Positions 1 to 8,806 of a stretch of 51,059 bases of DNA are shown in pieces; positions within the stretch are counted from its first letter, which is position 1; each line of letters opens with the position of its first letter. Location: positions 1-51,059 of the forward strand of contig NZ_LUHJ01000074.1 of the NCBI RefSeq assembly GCF_001597745.1, read 5' to 3'. The notes under the pieces are model-generated. The model made no database searches, had not been told where the DNA came from, and was given only the letters and a program-made list of their open reading frames with translations. The stretch comes from Anabaena sp. 4-3 (GTDB taxonomy: Bacteria; Cyanobacteriota; Cyanobacteriia; Cyanobacteriales; Nostocaceae). The position numbers and the translations under genes were made by a program.

Positions 1-2
1 TG

Positions 3-1622
3 ACCAACATCAATGGCACACTCTACTTTGTGGCAGATGACGGTACTGGTGAGGAGTTGTGGAAGATAAACGGCCCTGGAGTTAACTCTTCACCCATAGT
101 AGCCAATGCGATCGCTGACCAAACAGCCACCGCCAACTCCGTCTTTACCTTCCAATTTGCCAATAATGCCTTTAGTGATGTAGAGGACGGCACCAACCTC
201 ACCTACACCGCCACCCTAGCAGATGATAGTCCCTTACCCGCTTGGTTAACCTTTAACCCAGATACTCGCACCTTCTCTGGTGAAACCACAACAGCAGACA
301 CATACACCATCAAAGTTACAGCCACAGATACAGCCAATGCAACTGTCAGTGATGAGTTTGTCTTAACCTTCAAAAATCTCATTTCTGGCGCAACAGCAGA
401 CCGAGACATCCTCAGAGGCAGCAACAACGACGACATCATCAACGGTGGCGAAGGTAACGACTACCTGCTAGGAGGTGGAGGTAAAGACGACCTCGATGGC
501 GGCACTGGTAATGACTACGTATTCGGTGGCGCAGGGGATGACATCATTAACGGTGGCGACGATGCCGGCTTTGACCTACTCTACGGCAACGAAGGTAATG
601 ACACCCTCGATGGTGGCGACGGTGACGACAACCTCGACGGTGGAACCGGTGATGATAGCCTTGTTGGTGGAACAGGTAATGATAACTATACTGTCGATAG
701 TGTTGGCGACACCGTAGTTGAGAATGACGGTGAAGGCAGAGATAAAGTTAACTCTTTCATCGACTACACACTCGGAAATCACTTAGAAAATCTCACCCTC
801 TTGGGTAACGCCGCTAATGGTATTGGTAACAGCCTCAATAACCACATCATTGGTAATAATGCGGTCAATACCTTAGACGGTGATTTGGGTGATGATTGGT
901 TAATGGGTAAGGGCGGTAACGACACCCTGTATGGTGGTGATGGTAATGACCGACTTGACGGTGGTAGTGGTGATGATAGTCTGGTTGGTGGTGCTGATAA
1001 TGATATCTACGAAGTCGATAGTGCAGGCGACACGATTGTTGAACTCGCCGATGAAGGTATTGATACAGTCATCTCTATCATCAATTTCTCTTTAGGTGAT
1101 AACGTAGAAAACCTCACCTTGGTGAGAAATGCTATCATAGGTCTAGGTAATGAACTCGATAACCGCATCTTTGGTAACAATCAAAATAATGTCTTGGTTG
1201 GTTTAGAAGGTGATGATTTTCTCTCTGGGGGAGCAGGGGAAGATTTCTTGGTTGGTGGTATTGGTTATGATACCCTAGATGGTGGTCGTGGTGCAGATAT
1301 CTTTGACTTGACTGGTTTTCTGGATGATGGTAGTTTTGATACTATCAAAGATTTCCGCGCCAGTGACGGTGATATTATCCAACTGTCTGCATCTGAGTTG
1401 GGTATCACCGCAGAAATGGTAGCTGCTAATAACTGGTTTACCTTGGGTACAAGTGCGACTGAAACAACTCACCGCTTTATCTACGATCAAACTACAGGCG
1501 GACTATTTTATGATGCTGATGGTAGTGGTGATACTGCACAGGTACAAGTTGGCTTGTTCTCCAATCGTGCGGTGTTAACTGCTGCTAGTTTTAATGTAGT
1601 CGCAGCAGTTGAGCCAGCCTAA
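3..1622 (+). CDS. ELWxxDGT / cadherin-like / RTX calcium-binding secreted protein (5' partial)
   Basis: The reading frame is open to the left edge, so the start lies outside the window. The first visible residues read NGTLYF..DDGTGEELWK, the signature of an ELWxxDGT repeat unit. A cadherin-like Ig fold (about residues 30-125 of the visible part, with PLPAWLTFNPDTRTFSG typical of He_PIG/CADG domains) follows, then about 300 residues of RTX nonapeptide repeats (GGxGxDxLxGGxGxD) that bind calcium in beta-rolls, broken by VENLTLLGNA-type segments. The C-terminal GADIFDLTGF...IKDFRASDGDIIQLS block resembles the end of type I secretion substrates. Inference: a large extracellular or sheath protein exported by an ABC type I system. 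No transporter gene is visible. The next gene is convergent on the minus strand. Confidence 0.85.
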   Translation, partial: TNINGTLYFVADDGTGEELWKINGPGVNSSPIVANAIADQTATANSVFTFQFANNAFSDVEDGTNLTYTATLADDSPLPAWLTFNPDTRTFSGETTTADTYTIKVTATDTANATVSDEFVLTFKNLISGATADRDILRGSNNDDIINGGEGNDYLLGGGGKDDLDGGTGNDYVFGGAGDDIINGGDDAGFDLLYGNEGNDTLDGGDGDDNLDGGTGDDSLVGGTGNDNYTVDSVGDTVVENDGEGRDKVNSFIDYTLGNHLENLTLLGNAANGIGNSLNNHIIGNNAVNTLDGDLGDDWLMGKGGNDTLYGGDGNDRLDGGSGDDSLVGGADNDIYEVDSAGDTIVELADEGIDTVISIINFSLGDNVENLTLVRNAIIGLGNELDNRIFGNNQNNVLVGLEGDDFLSGGAGEDFLVGGIGYDTLDGGRGADIFDLTGFLDDGSFDTIKDFRASDGDIIQLSASELGITAEMVAANNWFTLGTSATETTHRFIYDQTTGGLFYDADGSGDTAQVQVGLFSNRAVLTAASFNVVAAVEPA

Positions 1623-1673
1623 CATAGCATAGCACAACAAATAGATTCCTGATTGATGTTAGGATTCAGGAAT

Positions 1674-4289
1674 CTAGGTAATTGCCCCTCGCACTAATAT
1701 GACTGTGCTATCTATACCAGAGGCGATCGCTTCTGGTATATTGCCTTGTATAGCCTGTTGTAATAAGCCCTCACGGGATGCACCCAAAACCACTACATCA
1801 AATCCTTCATTTTCTACTAAATTAATCACACCCTCAGCTACAGAATCAGCTTGTACTGGTGTCGCTACTACTGTACTCGCTAATTGACGGCGACGCATCA
1901 GTTGACGGATAGCTTGTTCTATCACTTGCATATCCGGCTTAAATTCTAATGGTTTAAATACCCGCGTTAAACAAATCTGCGGATGTTCTCCCAAGGTGAC
2001 TAATGCTGGTAACAATTTTATTGCAATTCTGGCATTGGGGCCGCCAGCCATTGGCACTAGCCAACGGTTGAATTGGGGACTGGGGACTGGGGACTGGGGA
2101 CTAGGGACTGGGGACTGGGAACTGCTACCTAGTTTGACTAGGACTACATCACAGGTGGCTTGACGGATGATAGTATCTACTACGTTACCGAAAATCCGTC
2201 CGGGTGTGGATGTGTTACCTTTCCAGCCCATGAGAATTAAATCTATGTGACGTTCGTTGATGGTTTCTAGAATGGCTTGGGCTGTATCGTGGGCGACACG
2301 GATTTGGGTATGTATAGGGATGTGCCATTTTTTGGCTAAGGCTTCGGCTTGTCTTAATAGGCGGCGACTTTTGGCGGTTCTAACTGTGGTTTCTGAGGGG
2401 GAACTGTGGCGCGATACTAAGATAACTTGTACACATTCTAGTTCATAGTGGCGATCGCGGGCAATGGCGGCGGCCATTTGTAATAATGTGCTGGCGGTGT
2501 CGGGGTTGGCGACGGGAACTAATAATCTACCTCTGCCAATACTAGGCGATCGCGTCTGGTAAACTACATAAGAAGGTTCAGGCTGTGGCCCTGGGGTAGC
2601 GTTTTGACCATTCAGATGATCTGCTTCAGCCCGGATAATGTCTGCACGGGTAATAATTCCAATCAGTTTTTTTCCTTCTACCACTGGTAAGCGACTCAGT
2701 TGATATCTATCCAGTAAATACAACACGTTACTTAAGTTATGCAGAGGTGTTACCGTCATTGGGTTGGCGGTCATAATCTCTTTTAAAAAGGTATCCTTTT
2801 GTAAGTGGCGATTTTGGATTTTAGTTAAATCTGATTGAGTGACAATTCCTACAAGTTTATTATTTTCTACCACAGGAAAGCCACGATGATGAGAACTGGA
2901 AAAGGCTTGTGTGACTTCTTCGAGTGTGATGTCTGCGTCTAGGGTTTCTACCCGTTGCTGCATCACATCTTTAGCTGTTAATTTGTTTAACACGCCTTCT
3001 ACAGACACTTCTTTAGTCAAAGTGATGCCATTGAGTTGCAACAGCTTTTCATATAATGAACCAGGGAAGACTTTATCTGCGACTAAATAAGCTGTCACCG
3101 CCACAATCATCAAAGGTAACACCAGATTAAAATCGGTGGTCATTTCAAATATAATCACAATGGCGGTGATTGGTACTTTAGACACCGCACTAAAAAATCC
3201 GCCCATACCGGCTAAAGCATAGGTAATCGGCGCACCTTGAGCTAAAATCTGTTGAGAAAATACGCCTACCAAGTGACCCAAAACTGAACCTAAAATCAGA
3301 CTGGGTGCAAATAACCCCCCTGGTGCGCCAGAACCCACAGCGATTAAGGTGAGGATAAATTGCGAAACAAAGGCGATCGCAGCTATGCTAGGATTAGCGT
3401 TACCAGTAATAATATATTCTCGTAAACCCGTATTATCTCGAAAAGATGCGGGCAAGAAAGAGACGACAAGTCCAGAAATTAACCCGGCTAAAGCCATCCT
3501 TAACGGTAAACTAATATGCAACCGTCGATAAAATTTGATACTAAAAATTATGCCTCGGTTAAATAACGCCCCTAGTACCCCAGCTAAAACACCCAACAAC
3601 AAAAAGAAGGGAATTTCTGGCAAGGAAAAGCGACTCGCATAGTAAATTAATTCAATATTTAAGTTAAAACTGCCACCACCCAACAACCGAGACACGACCC
3701 CACCAATAAACGCTGCAATAATGGCAGTTCCTAGCGTCAGACCTGATAAATCTTGCAGTAATTCCTCAATAATAAATAATACACCAGCCAGGGGAGCATT
3801 AAACGCTGCTGCCAAACCTGCCCCAGCACCCGCCGCAATCATTTGTCGGCGATGGTCGGGAGAAGTAGGAACTAAGCGACTCATTCCCGCCGCCAAAGCT
3901 GCCCCCACTTGTACAGTCGGCCCTTGTCTGCCCAAAGTCATCCCCGAACCGAGGGTAATAATAGCAGTGCATAGCTTCACCAATGCTACCCGCCAAGATA
4001 ATTTAGTGGGAACATTTGCCAAAGTGGCTTTAACTTGGGGAATACCACTACCCGCCGCCTGTGGTGCTAACCTCTGCACCAACCAGCCAGCCAAAAATCC
4101 AAAACTTAGCCCGATTAGAGGTAGTGCCAGCCACGCGGGTAAAATATGGGAACTCTGAACGCGGAATGCACCCAGCCAACCTGACCCCATCTTCAAGCAG
4201 ACGGCAGATAAGGCAGCCACTAACCCAATAATACAAGCTTCTGCGATCGCTAAACCCCTTCTCGGCTGTAACCAGCTACGCAATAGCAT
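1674..4289 (-). CDS. CLC-type chloride channel/antiporter with CBS pair and two Usp domains
   Basis: Inner-membrane chloride transporter of the CLC family. The CLC core spans about residues 10-420, with GSGIP (about 80-84), GRQGP (about 120-124) and GGLFAP. A pair of CBS domains (about 440-570) and two universal-stress-protein-like domains at the C terminus follow. The usual gating glutamate of GREGP is glutamine here (codon 3924-3926), while the inner FIIEE glutamate is kept. The tyrosine near the C-terminal end of the core seems to be Phe (EMTTDFNLVLP). A proline/serine linker between the Usp domains (SSSQSPVPSPQ..) is encoded by a GGGACTG tandem repeat. An in-frame TTG lies four codons upstream (4301); I chose the ATG. 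Cyanobacterial CLC-CBS-Usp fusions are known. Ion coupling cannot be read from sequence. Confidence 0.92.
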   Translation of the reverse strand: MLLRSWLQPRRGLAIAEACIIGLVAALSAVCLKMGSGWLGAFRVQSSHILPAWLALPLIGLSFGFLAGWLVQRLAPQAAGSGIPQVKATLANVPTKLSWRVALVKLCTAIITLGSGMTLGRQGPTVQVGAALAAGMSRLVPTSPDHRRQMIAAGAGAGLAAAFNAPLAGVLFIIEELLQDLSGLTLGTAIIAAFIGGVVSRLLGGGSFNLNIELIYYASRFSLPEIPFFLLLGVLAGVLGALFNRGIIFSIKFYRRLHISLPLRMALAGLISGLVVSFLPASFRDNTGLREYIITGNANPSIAAIAFVSQFILTLIAVGSGAPGGLFAPSLILGSVLGHLVGVFSQQILAQGAPITYALAGMGGFFSAVSKVPITAIVIIFEMTTDFNLVLPLMIVAVTAYLVADKVFPGSLYEKLLQLNGITLTKEVSVEGVLNKLTAKDVMQQRVETLDADITLEEVTQAFSSSHHRGFPVVENNKLVGIVTQSDLTKIQNRHLQKDTFLKEIMTANPMTVTPLHNLSNVLYLLDRYQLSRLPVVEGKKLIGIITRADIIRAEADHLNGQNATPGPQPEPSYVVYQTRSPSIGRGRLLVPVANPDTASTLLQMAAAIARDRHYELECVQVILVSRHSSPSETTVRTAKSRRLLRQAEALAKKWHIPIHTQIRVAHDTAQAILETINERHIDLILMGWKGNTSTPGRIFGNVVDTIIRQATCDVVLVKLGSSSQSPVPSPQSPVPSPQFNRWLVPMAGGPNARIAIKLLPALVTLGEHPQICLTRVFKPLEFKPDMQVIEQAIRQLMRRRQLASTVVATPVQADSVAEGVINLVENEGFDVVVLGASREGLLQQAIQGNIPEAIASGIDSTVILVRGAIT
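2073..2124. repeat. GGGACTG heptamer repeat inside the CLC gene
   Basis: About seven tandem copies of GGGACTG with slight variation sit inside the coding frame of the CLC gene. On the minus strand they read as the heptapeptide-like SPVPSPQ twice. The same heptamer is intergenic elsewhere in the window (for example 5796-5850). Seven bases times three gives a seven-residue period, so copy-number changes in steps of three units keep the frame. Confidence 0.9.
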
Positions 4290-4311
4290 AAAAATAGTCA
4301 ATTGTCAAGAG

Positions 4312-4367
4312 TTATTAGTCATTAGTTATTAGTCATTAGTCATTAGTTATTAGTCATTAGTCATTAG
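4312..4367. repeat. TTAGTCA/TTAGTTA short tandem repeat
   Basis: Head-to-tail heptamers of the STRR class lie between the CLC gene start and the pmbA stop. The upstream region of the CLC gene is almost entirely this repeat, so no promoter can be picked there by eye. Confidence 0.9.
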
Positions 4368-4418
4368 ATTTTCTCCCCTACTTCCCCTGCTGCCTCCGCT
4401 CCCCTGCTCAAGAGCTTC

Positions 4419-5729
4419 TTAACGCTCTCTCCCGGTTGTAGATAGTCCTGCCACGATTAAAGATGGAGTGTAACAAGAGCCATTCCAATCAGCATCACTA
4501 CCTAATTCTACTTCTTTGAGGGCGGTGTAGATATTACCTGCGACCATCGTATCTTTAATACGTCCGATTACTTCGCCTTTGCGGACGCGATAACCTAATT
4601 CAATGTTGATGGAAAAGTCGCCCGAAATACTACCACCGCCACCTAACATCTGATCGACTATTAGACCATCATCAATTGTTTGAATTAACTCGTCTAGTGA
4701 TGCTGTACCTGGCTGTATGAGGAAATTAAATAAACCAGGGGTGGGATAGCTTGCCAAACTAGGACGGAAACCATTCCCAGTTGTACCAGTACCTAACTTG
4801 CGTCCGGTGGTGCGATCGCAATAATAATGCTCTAAGATGCCATTGTTCACAAACACTAACGGAGAAGTAGGCGTACCCTCATCATCAAAAGGACAACTAT
4901 AAGGCCCTGCTAGGGGATCTTGATAAAGCGTCAGACAAGAAGCCATAACTGGTTTACTGATGCGTTCAGCCCAAGGGGAGGCTGACTCTAACACCCGCTT
5001 ACCATTTAAAGCAGCTTGGGCTGTTCCCCAAAGCATATCAGCTGCTTTAGAAGTAAATAATACCGGCAGGCGACCGTTAGGAGATGGGACATTTTCCTTC
5101 GCCCACATCAATCTTTGTAAGATTTGCTGGGCTAATTTTTCCGGTTCGAGAATATGACGCTGAGTTTGTCCATCGGAAACACTCAAAAAATCATCACCCC
5201 GTACCCACTCGGCTGACATATAACAACTCAGAGTAGTATCGGTGTAATGACAATCTAAACCTTGACTATTGACAATTCTGGTAATTTCTGTATCACATTC
5301 CCAGTCACTATTACAGACGACATCGGGGTAAGCATCACGGATAATCGCGATCGCTTCTTTGCCCCAATTTACCAAAACTTCTACAGGTACTGCTGCACCC
5401 AAGTCTGGGTAAGCTGGCTGAGAATTGCTGACTAATTCCAAAACTTCTGGTTGATTAAGATAGCTCAAAGCGATCGCTTTTTCTACCATTGCTTGTGGTT
5501 CTACAGAACCATAAGCTACCGTAAGTCCTGGACGGCCATTGCGCCATAGCCGCAGTACAGTGCCTTCAGATTGACTGGTTTCTAACTGCTTGAGTCGATT
5601 AGCCTCAAAAAACACTGGACGAGAAAACGTGAGCGACTGATACACCTCAGCTGCTTCTGCTCCCGATTTGATAGCTAACTCCAGCAGATATTCTGCTAGT
5701 GTATCCTGTGACAAATTTTCAGAACCCAT
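4419..5729 (-). CDS. pmbA: TldD/PmbA family protein (PmbA/TldE type)
   Basis: Cytosolic partner subunit of the TldD/TldE (PmbA) metalloprotease, which in other bacteria processes small peptides such as microcin precursors and affects CcdA stability. The 436 residues match the usual length (about 440-450). The N-terminal domain (AEYLLELAIKSGAEAAEVYQS) and the C-terminal barrel with LGGGGSISGDFSINIELGYRVRKGEVIGRIKDTMVAGN are typical. No HExxxH zinc motif is present, which is what separates PmbA/TldE from the catalytic TldD. No tldD partner lies in the window. It is transcribed in the same direction as the Tab2-like gene upstream, but 209 bp of repeat-rich DNA lie between them. Confidence 0.88.
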   Translation of the reverse strand: MGSENLSQDTLAEYLLELAIKSGAEAAEVYQSLTFSRPVFFEANRLKQLETSQSEGTVLRLWRNGRPGLTVAYGSVEPQAMVEKAIALSYLNQPEVLELVSNSQPAYPDLGAAVPVEVLVNWGKEAIAIIRDAYPDVVCNSDWECDTEITRIVNSQGLDCHYTDTTLSCYMSAEWVRGDDFLSVSDGQTQRHILEPEKLAQQILQRLMWAKENVPSPNGRLPVLFTSKAADMLWGTAQAALNGKRVLESASPWAERISKPVMASCLTLYQDPLAGPYSCPFDDEGTPTSPLVFVNNGILEHYYCDRTTGRKLGTGTTGNGFRPSLASYPTPGLFNFLIQPGTASLDELIQTIDDGLIVDQMLGGGGSISGDFSINIELGYRVRKGEVIGRIKDTMVAGNIYTALKEVELGSDADWNGSCYTPSLIVAGLSTTGRER

Positions 5730-5795
5730 GACATCGGTAAATTATGGATTTTGGATTTTGAACCGCCGAGCAACGCAGATCATTATCCCAAATAT

Positions 5796-5930
5796 TGGGG
5801 ACTGGGGATTGGAAGGGATTGGAAGGGACTGGAAGAGACTGGGGACTGGGAAATAATTTCTTCCTCCGCTCCCCCTGCTCTTCCTGCTCCCCCTGCTCCC
5901 CCTGCTCCGAAAGCACCGAAAGCACCCCTA
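5796..5930. repeat. GGGACTGG/GGATTGGAA array followed by CCCCTGCT array
   Basis: Two adjoining low-complexity arrays lie between pmbA and the Tab2-like gene: a GGGGACTGG/GGAAGGGATT series (5796-5850), then a CTCCCCCTGCT series and CGAAAGCAC doublets (about 5866-5930). Several short frames crossing them are artefacts of the repeat. Confidence 0.85.
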
Positions 5931-5938
5931 CATCCCTG

Positions 5939-6802
5939 TTAAGGCAAATTAATCTCTTGCAACAGCCAAAATCCAGCGAAAGCTTCCGCTTGGGGATCGG
6001 ATTGCACACCCAGAAAATGCACACCATTGGCTTGTTGTTTGGTGGCTTCAAATCCTTTAGCTTCGGCTAAGGTGGTGGAATTTTTGATATTGGCTAAAAT
6101 CCAACTTTCTGTAGAACCTGTTTCTAAAACTAATCTGGTTCCTTGATTGGAATCAACCCGCAAAAATGCCAACTCTAAACCAGACATCCAGCCAGCTACA
6201 GGTAAGGCTCTGGGTGAAAACATTAATACCCCAGGAATGCGGGTTTCCGGGGATAACTGCGCCAACTCTAGGGGAAAGGCTTCCTTAAAACCAATGTCCC
6301 ATTCTGGCATTTCTGCTAACTCTGCCGCCGACAAGGAGACAAATACCCATTTTTGCCCTTCTAAAGCATCGGGTAATCTTTGCGGCAAGGGATTGTCTAA
6401 CCGCACTGAGGGATTTGTCCCACCTTGATAGCCAGGCTCTTGCGGATAAACCTCGCTCATACGCTGATCTAACCATTGATTTAGTACCAATGTCCGACGA
6501 CTGGGTAAGGCAGGAATACCCAAATCTTGGCAAGCTTTGGTAATCATATTGTTCATTTGACGGCGGAAAAAGCGAATTTTGATTGGTGCTTCTCCGGCTT
6601 GATCGATTGCTTCCTGTAACGCTGTGCGTAACCAAACAGAGTTTACCTGTGTACTAGGACAATATTTTGCATAGCGAAATAAAGAATCTAAGTTTGTGCG
6701 GATATCTGAGGGACTTTCACAGACTAAGACTTCCCAAACTTTTTTTTGATTTTCGTCCAAAATCGGACGCGAGTAAAAATCTATTTCCCAAATACTGCCC
6801 AT
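5939..6802 (-). CDS. Tab2/Atab2 family RNA-binding protein (DUF1092)
   Basis: The protein opens with WEIDFYSRPILDENQKKVWEVLVC, the family hallmark, and ends with FAGFWLLQEINLP; 287 residues is normal. In green algae and plants Tab2/ATAB2 binds the psaB 5' leader and is needed for translation of photosystem I subunits. The cyanobacterial homologue is thought to act in photosystem mRNA translation, by inference from the family. It is soluble, with no signal peptide. The start at ATG 6802 agrees with the conserved N-terminus. It is a single gene flanked by repeats on both sides. The family call is firm, the exact role in cyanobacteria less so. Confidence 0.88.
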   Translation of the reverse strand: MGSIWEIDFYSRPILDENQKKVWEVLVCESPSDIRTNLDSLFRYAKYCPSTQVNSVWLRTALQEAIDQAGEAPIKIRFFRRQMNNMITKACQDLGIPALPSRRTLVLNQWLDQRMSEVYPQEPGYQGGTNPSVRLDNPLPQRLPDALEGQKWVFVSLSAAELAEMPEWDIGFKEAFPLELAQLSPETRIPGVLMFSPRALPVAGWMSGLELAFLRVDSNQGTRLVLETGSTESWILANIKNSTTLAEAKGFEATKQQANGVHFLGVQSDPQAEAFAGFWLLQEINLP

Positions 6803-6881
6803 GTTGTGCCGTAAAAATCTGGCGATTTGATATTTTGCTTATACTTTCACTCTACCCCTTCGGGGAATTCAAAAGTCAAAA

Positions 6882-6924
6882 TTAGTTAGTCATTAGTCAT
6901 TAGTCATTAGTCATTAGTCGTTAG
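6882..6924. repeat. TTAGTCA short tandem repeat
   Basis: Five to six TTAGTCA heptamers lie between the DUF6464-type gene and the start side of the Tab2-like gene. Same family as 4312-4367, 7385-7403 and, inverted, 9665-9714 and 22901-22993. Confidence 0.9.
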
Positions 6925-6952
6925 TTTCTCTCCCCCTGCCTCAAGAGCCTCC

Positions 6953-7255
6953 CTAGTCCCTAGGTTCATAATACCGGCAACCCTGACAAGGGCCACTGGG
7001 GTTGATAGCACAACGGAGATAGCCAGAACGAGCATTAAATTTACAACTGATGTCACCAATTAAGAAGCCTACCCCTTCTAGATAATAGCGATCGCCTTCT
7101 ATTGGTCTGAAATTTTGCCTGATTCTACCCCTAGAGGCATTGATGGCGGCTTGTATTAACCGGGAACGTGTCCTTAAGCGGGTTTTACGAATTACCCACA
7201 GGGAAATCAGGGACGGTAACAAACCGATGGTAATTACCAAAAGTGTTTTTAACAC
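6953..7255 (-). CDS. Small membrane-anchored protein, DUF6464-like
   Basis: 100 residues: an N-terminal hydrophobic helix (about 3-22, LLVITIGLLPSLISLWVI), a basic stretch (RKTRLRTRSR), then a small domain with four cysteines (ISCKFNARSGYLRCAINPSGPCQGCRYYEP). The CxNPxGPCxGCxxY tail matches the cyanobacterial DUF6464 family as I remember it. The cysteine cluster could bind metal or form disulfides. The function is unknown. It stands alone, convergent to nothing and about 250 bp from the divergent CAP gene. Confidence 0.7.
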   Translation of the reverse strand: MLKTLLVITIGLLPSLISLWVIRKTRLRTRSRLIQAAINASRGRIRQNFRPIEGDRYYLEGVGFLIGDISCKFNARSGYLRCAINPSGPCQGCRYYEPRD

Positions 7256-7384
7256 CTTGTCTCAACCTCTTTTATATGCCGAGCGATCGTCCTGTTTGCT
7301 TTCTCCAGTCTTGTGTTTAACTAGGACACAGTGACTATACTTCCACAGTAAACCAATCTCGGATCTTGCTGTATGGATTCTTCT

Positions 7385-7403
7385 TTAGTCATTAGTCATT
7401 AGT
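7385..7403. repeat. TTAGTCA repeat, short copy
   Basis: Two and a half TTAGTCA units in the leader region of the CAP-domain gene. Confidence 0.8.
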
Positions 7404-7510
7404 AAAAGTTCTTCTCCCCTGCTCCTAAAGAGTCCCCAATACCCAGTCATTCTTTCCGAAAAATTTTAATCCTGCTTTGGAGCTAAAGGTATCTTGTTGA
7501 GAGGTTTTTG

Positions 7511-8146
7511 ATGAGATTACTGAAGCAACGACTGCAATTTTGGCAATTTGTACCGTCGCCAAATGTTGCTGAAAAATTAGCACAGCCATACAATCTTTCA
7601 CCTTTGGAACAACGAGTGGTAGAGGAGATGAACAAAGTTCGCACAAATCCCCGCACGTATCTGCCAATCTTAGAAAATTATCGTCGGTGCTTTCAGGGTG
7701 ATCAAGTCAAACTTGCTGAGTTCATGTATTTGCAAACCCAAGAAGGGGTAACAGCAGTTGATGAGGCGATCGCTTTTCTCCAATCAACCCATGCTCTAGG
7801 ATCATTAACTATCTCTCAAGGTCTATCTTTAGCAGCTAAAGATCATGTTAAAGACCAAGGCTTAACAGGTGCCACAGGTCATCATGGTAGCGATGGGAGC
7901 AACCCCTTCACTCGTATGAGTCGCTACGGTAAATGGTTAATTACGGCAGGCGAAAACATCAGCTACGGTTCTCACACTGCCCAAGATATAGTCATGCAAT
8001 TAATTATCGATGATGGAGTGCGATCGCGCGGTCATCGCACCAATATTTTTAACCCAGCTTTTCAGGTGACAGGAGTAGCTTTTGGTATTCACCCCACTTA
8101 CAGACAAATCTGTGTAATTACCTATGCTGGAGGATACAGCACCTAG
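7511..8146 (+). CDS. CAP (SCP/PR1-like) domain protein
   Basis: 211 residues holding one CAP superfamily domain: [21 protein letters not shown] (first helix), [22 protein letters not shown], and [20 protein letters not shown] (GHRxNIxNP). The histidines and acidic residues of the CAP cavity are present (H in TGHHG, E in GENI, H in RGHR). Bacterial CAP proteins are mostly secreted, but no clear signal peptide is seen, only a basic N-terminus [15 protein letters not shown] immediately before the ATG is the alternative start. It ends two bases before the stop of the convergent 8148-8561 gene. The molecular activity is unknown. Confidence 0.85.
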   Translation: MRLLKQRLQFWQFVPSPNVAEKLAQPYNLSPLEQRVVEEMNKVRTNPRTYLPILENYRRCFQGDQVKLAEFMYLQTQEGVTAVDEAIAFLQSTHALGSLTISQGLSLAAKDHVKDQGLTGATGHHGSDGSNPFTRMSRYGKWLITAGENISYGSHTAQDIVMQLIIDDGVRSRGHRTNIFNPAFQVTGVAFGIHPTYRQICVITYAGGYST

Positions 8147-8147
8147 T

Positions 8148-8561
8148 CTATAAGTTACAGACAAATTTGATTAATGCTCTGTGGTATGGGGATGATGCTT
8201 GTTCCCAATCATCTGCTATGGTTGTGTAGTTAACCCGTGTAGCTGATTCAAAGCTTCCTAGTCGTACTGCACGAAAAAAACGAGTTTGGCAATTCGTTTG
8301 TACTCGTGCATACCCACTATCGGGATTAATCAAGTCATAGGTTAATATGTTGCCATTCTTTTCGATGCCATTCACGTTAATATACGCAGGTTCATCGAAT
8401 TCACCTTGATCTGCCAATTTTGTCCCTGGAACTTCTCGCCAAGCCGGATTCTTGATTTCTCCCATCTCCGCTTTTGCTGGTATCGGGAGAAATAAAACAG
8501 CCATGAATAAAAATCCAGACATCAAACTTGATGCACTGATCACCTGAGTAGGCTTCTTCAT
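8148..8561 (-). CDS. Small secreted protein, unknown function
   Basis: 137 residues with a signal peptide (basic MKKPTQ, hydrophobic 10-27, cleavage after AKA at about 31). The mature part has two cysteines (TNCQTRFF and KFVCNL) that may pair. It resembles small surface-adhesin-E-like cyanobacterial proteins that carry a central YDLINPDSGYARVQTNC block; I offer that only as a resemblance. It is convergent with the CAP gene, with a gap of one base between their stops. Confidence 0.65.
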   Translation of the reverse strand: MKKPTQVISASSLMSGFLFMAVLFLPIPAKAEMGEIKNPAWREVPGTKLADQGEFDEPAYINVNGIEKNGNILTYDLINPDSGYARVQTNCQTRFFRAVRLGSFESATRVNYTTIADDWEQASSPYHRALIKFVCNL

Positions 8562-8806
8562 CAGAAGTATAGAGGTTACTTAATGTTGCGGGTTTTCACC
8601 TGATTCACTGTAATTATATCACAAAAATGATTCGGTTTCTTCTGATTCAGCGTGAGCAATTGTTAGTAACTGTTAGCTTTTCGGCTACTGTTCATTAACC
8701 TCTGATGGGTTTGAAAATAAATTCGTATAATCGTTGTGTCTGTGGTCTGCTAGCTATAAGAAATTCTTACTTCAGCAGCACCAATATTACTCAGCACCTA
8801 ACCACA

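Noticed and set aside
475-717. Plus-strand frame of 80 aa inside the RTX region
   Set aside because: A shadow frame of the GGxGxD repeats; rich in Thr/Val/Met with no start context.
3721-4158. 145-aa plus-strand frame opposite the CLC gene
   Set aside because: Antisense shadow of a gene with clear CLC motifs; Pro/Ala-rich from the complementary frame.
5719-6070. Several frames on both strands around 5719-6070
   Set aside because: They run across the heptamer and CCCCTGCT arrays and overlap the well-supported pmbA and Tab2-like genes.
8705-8806. N-terminal 34-residue extension of the alpha/beta hydrolase
   Set aside because: Not like the family N-terminus; the inner ATG at 8807 directly precedes the conserved fold.
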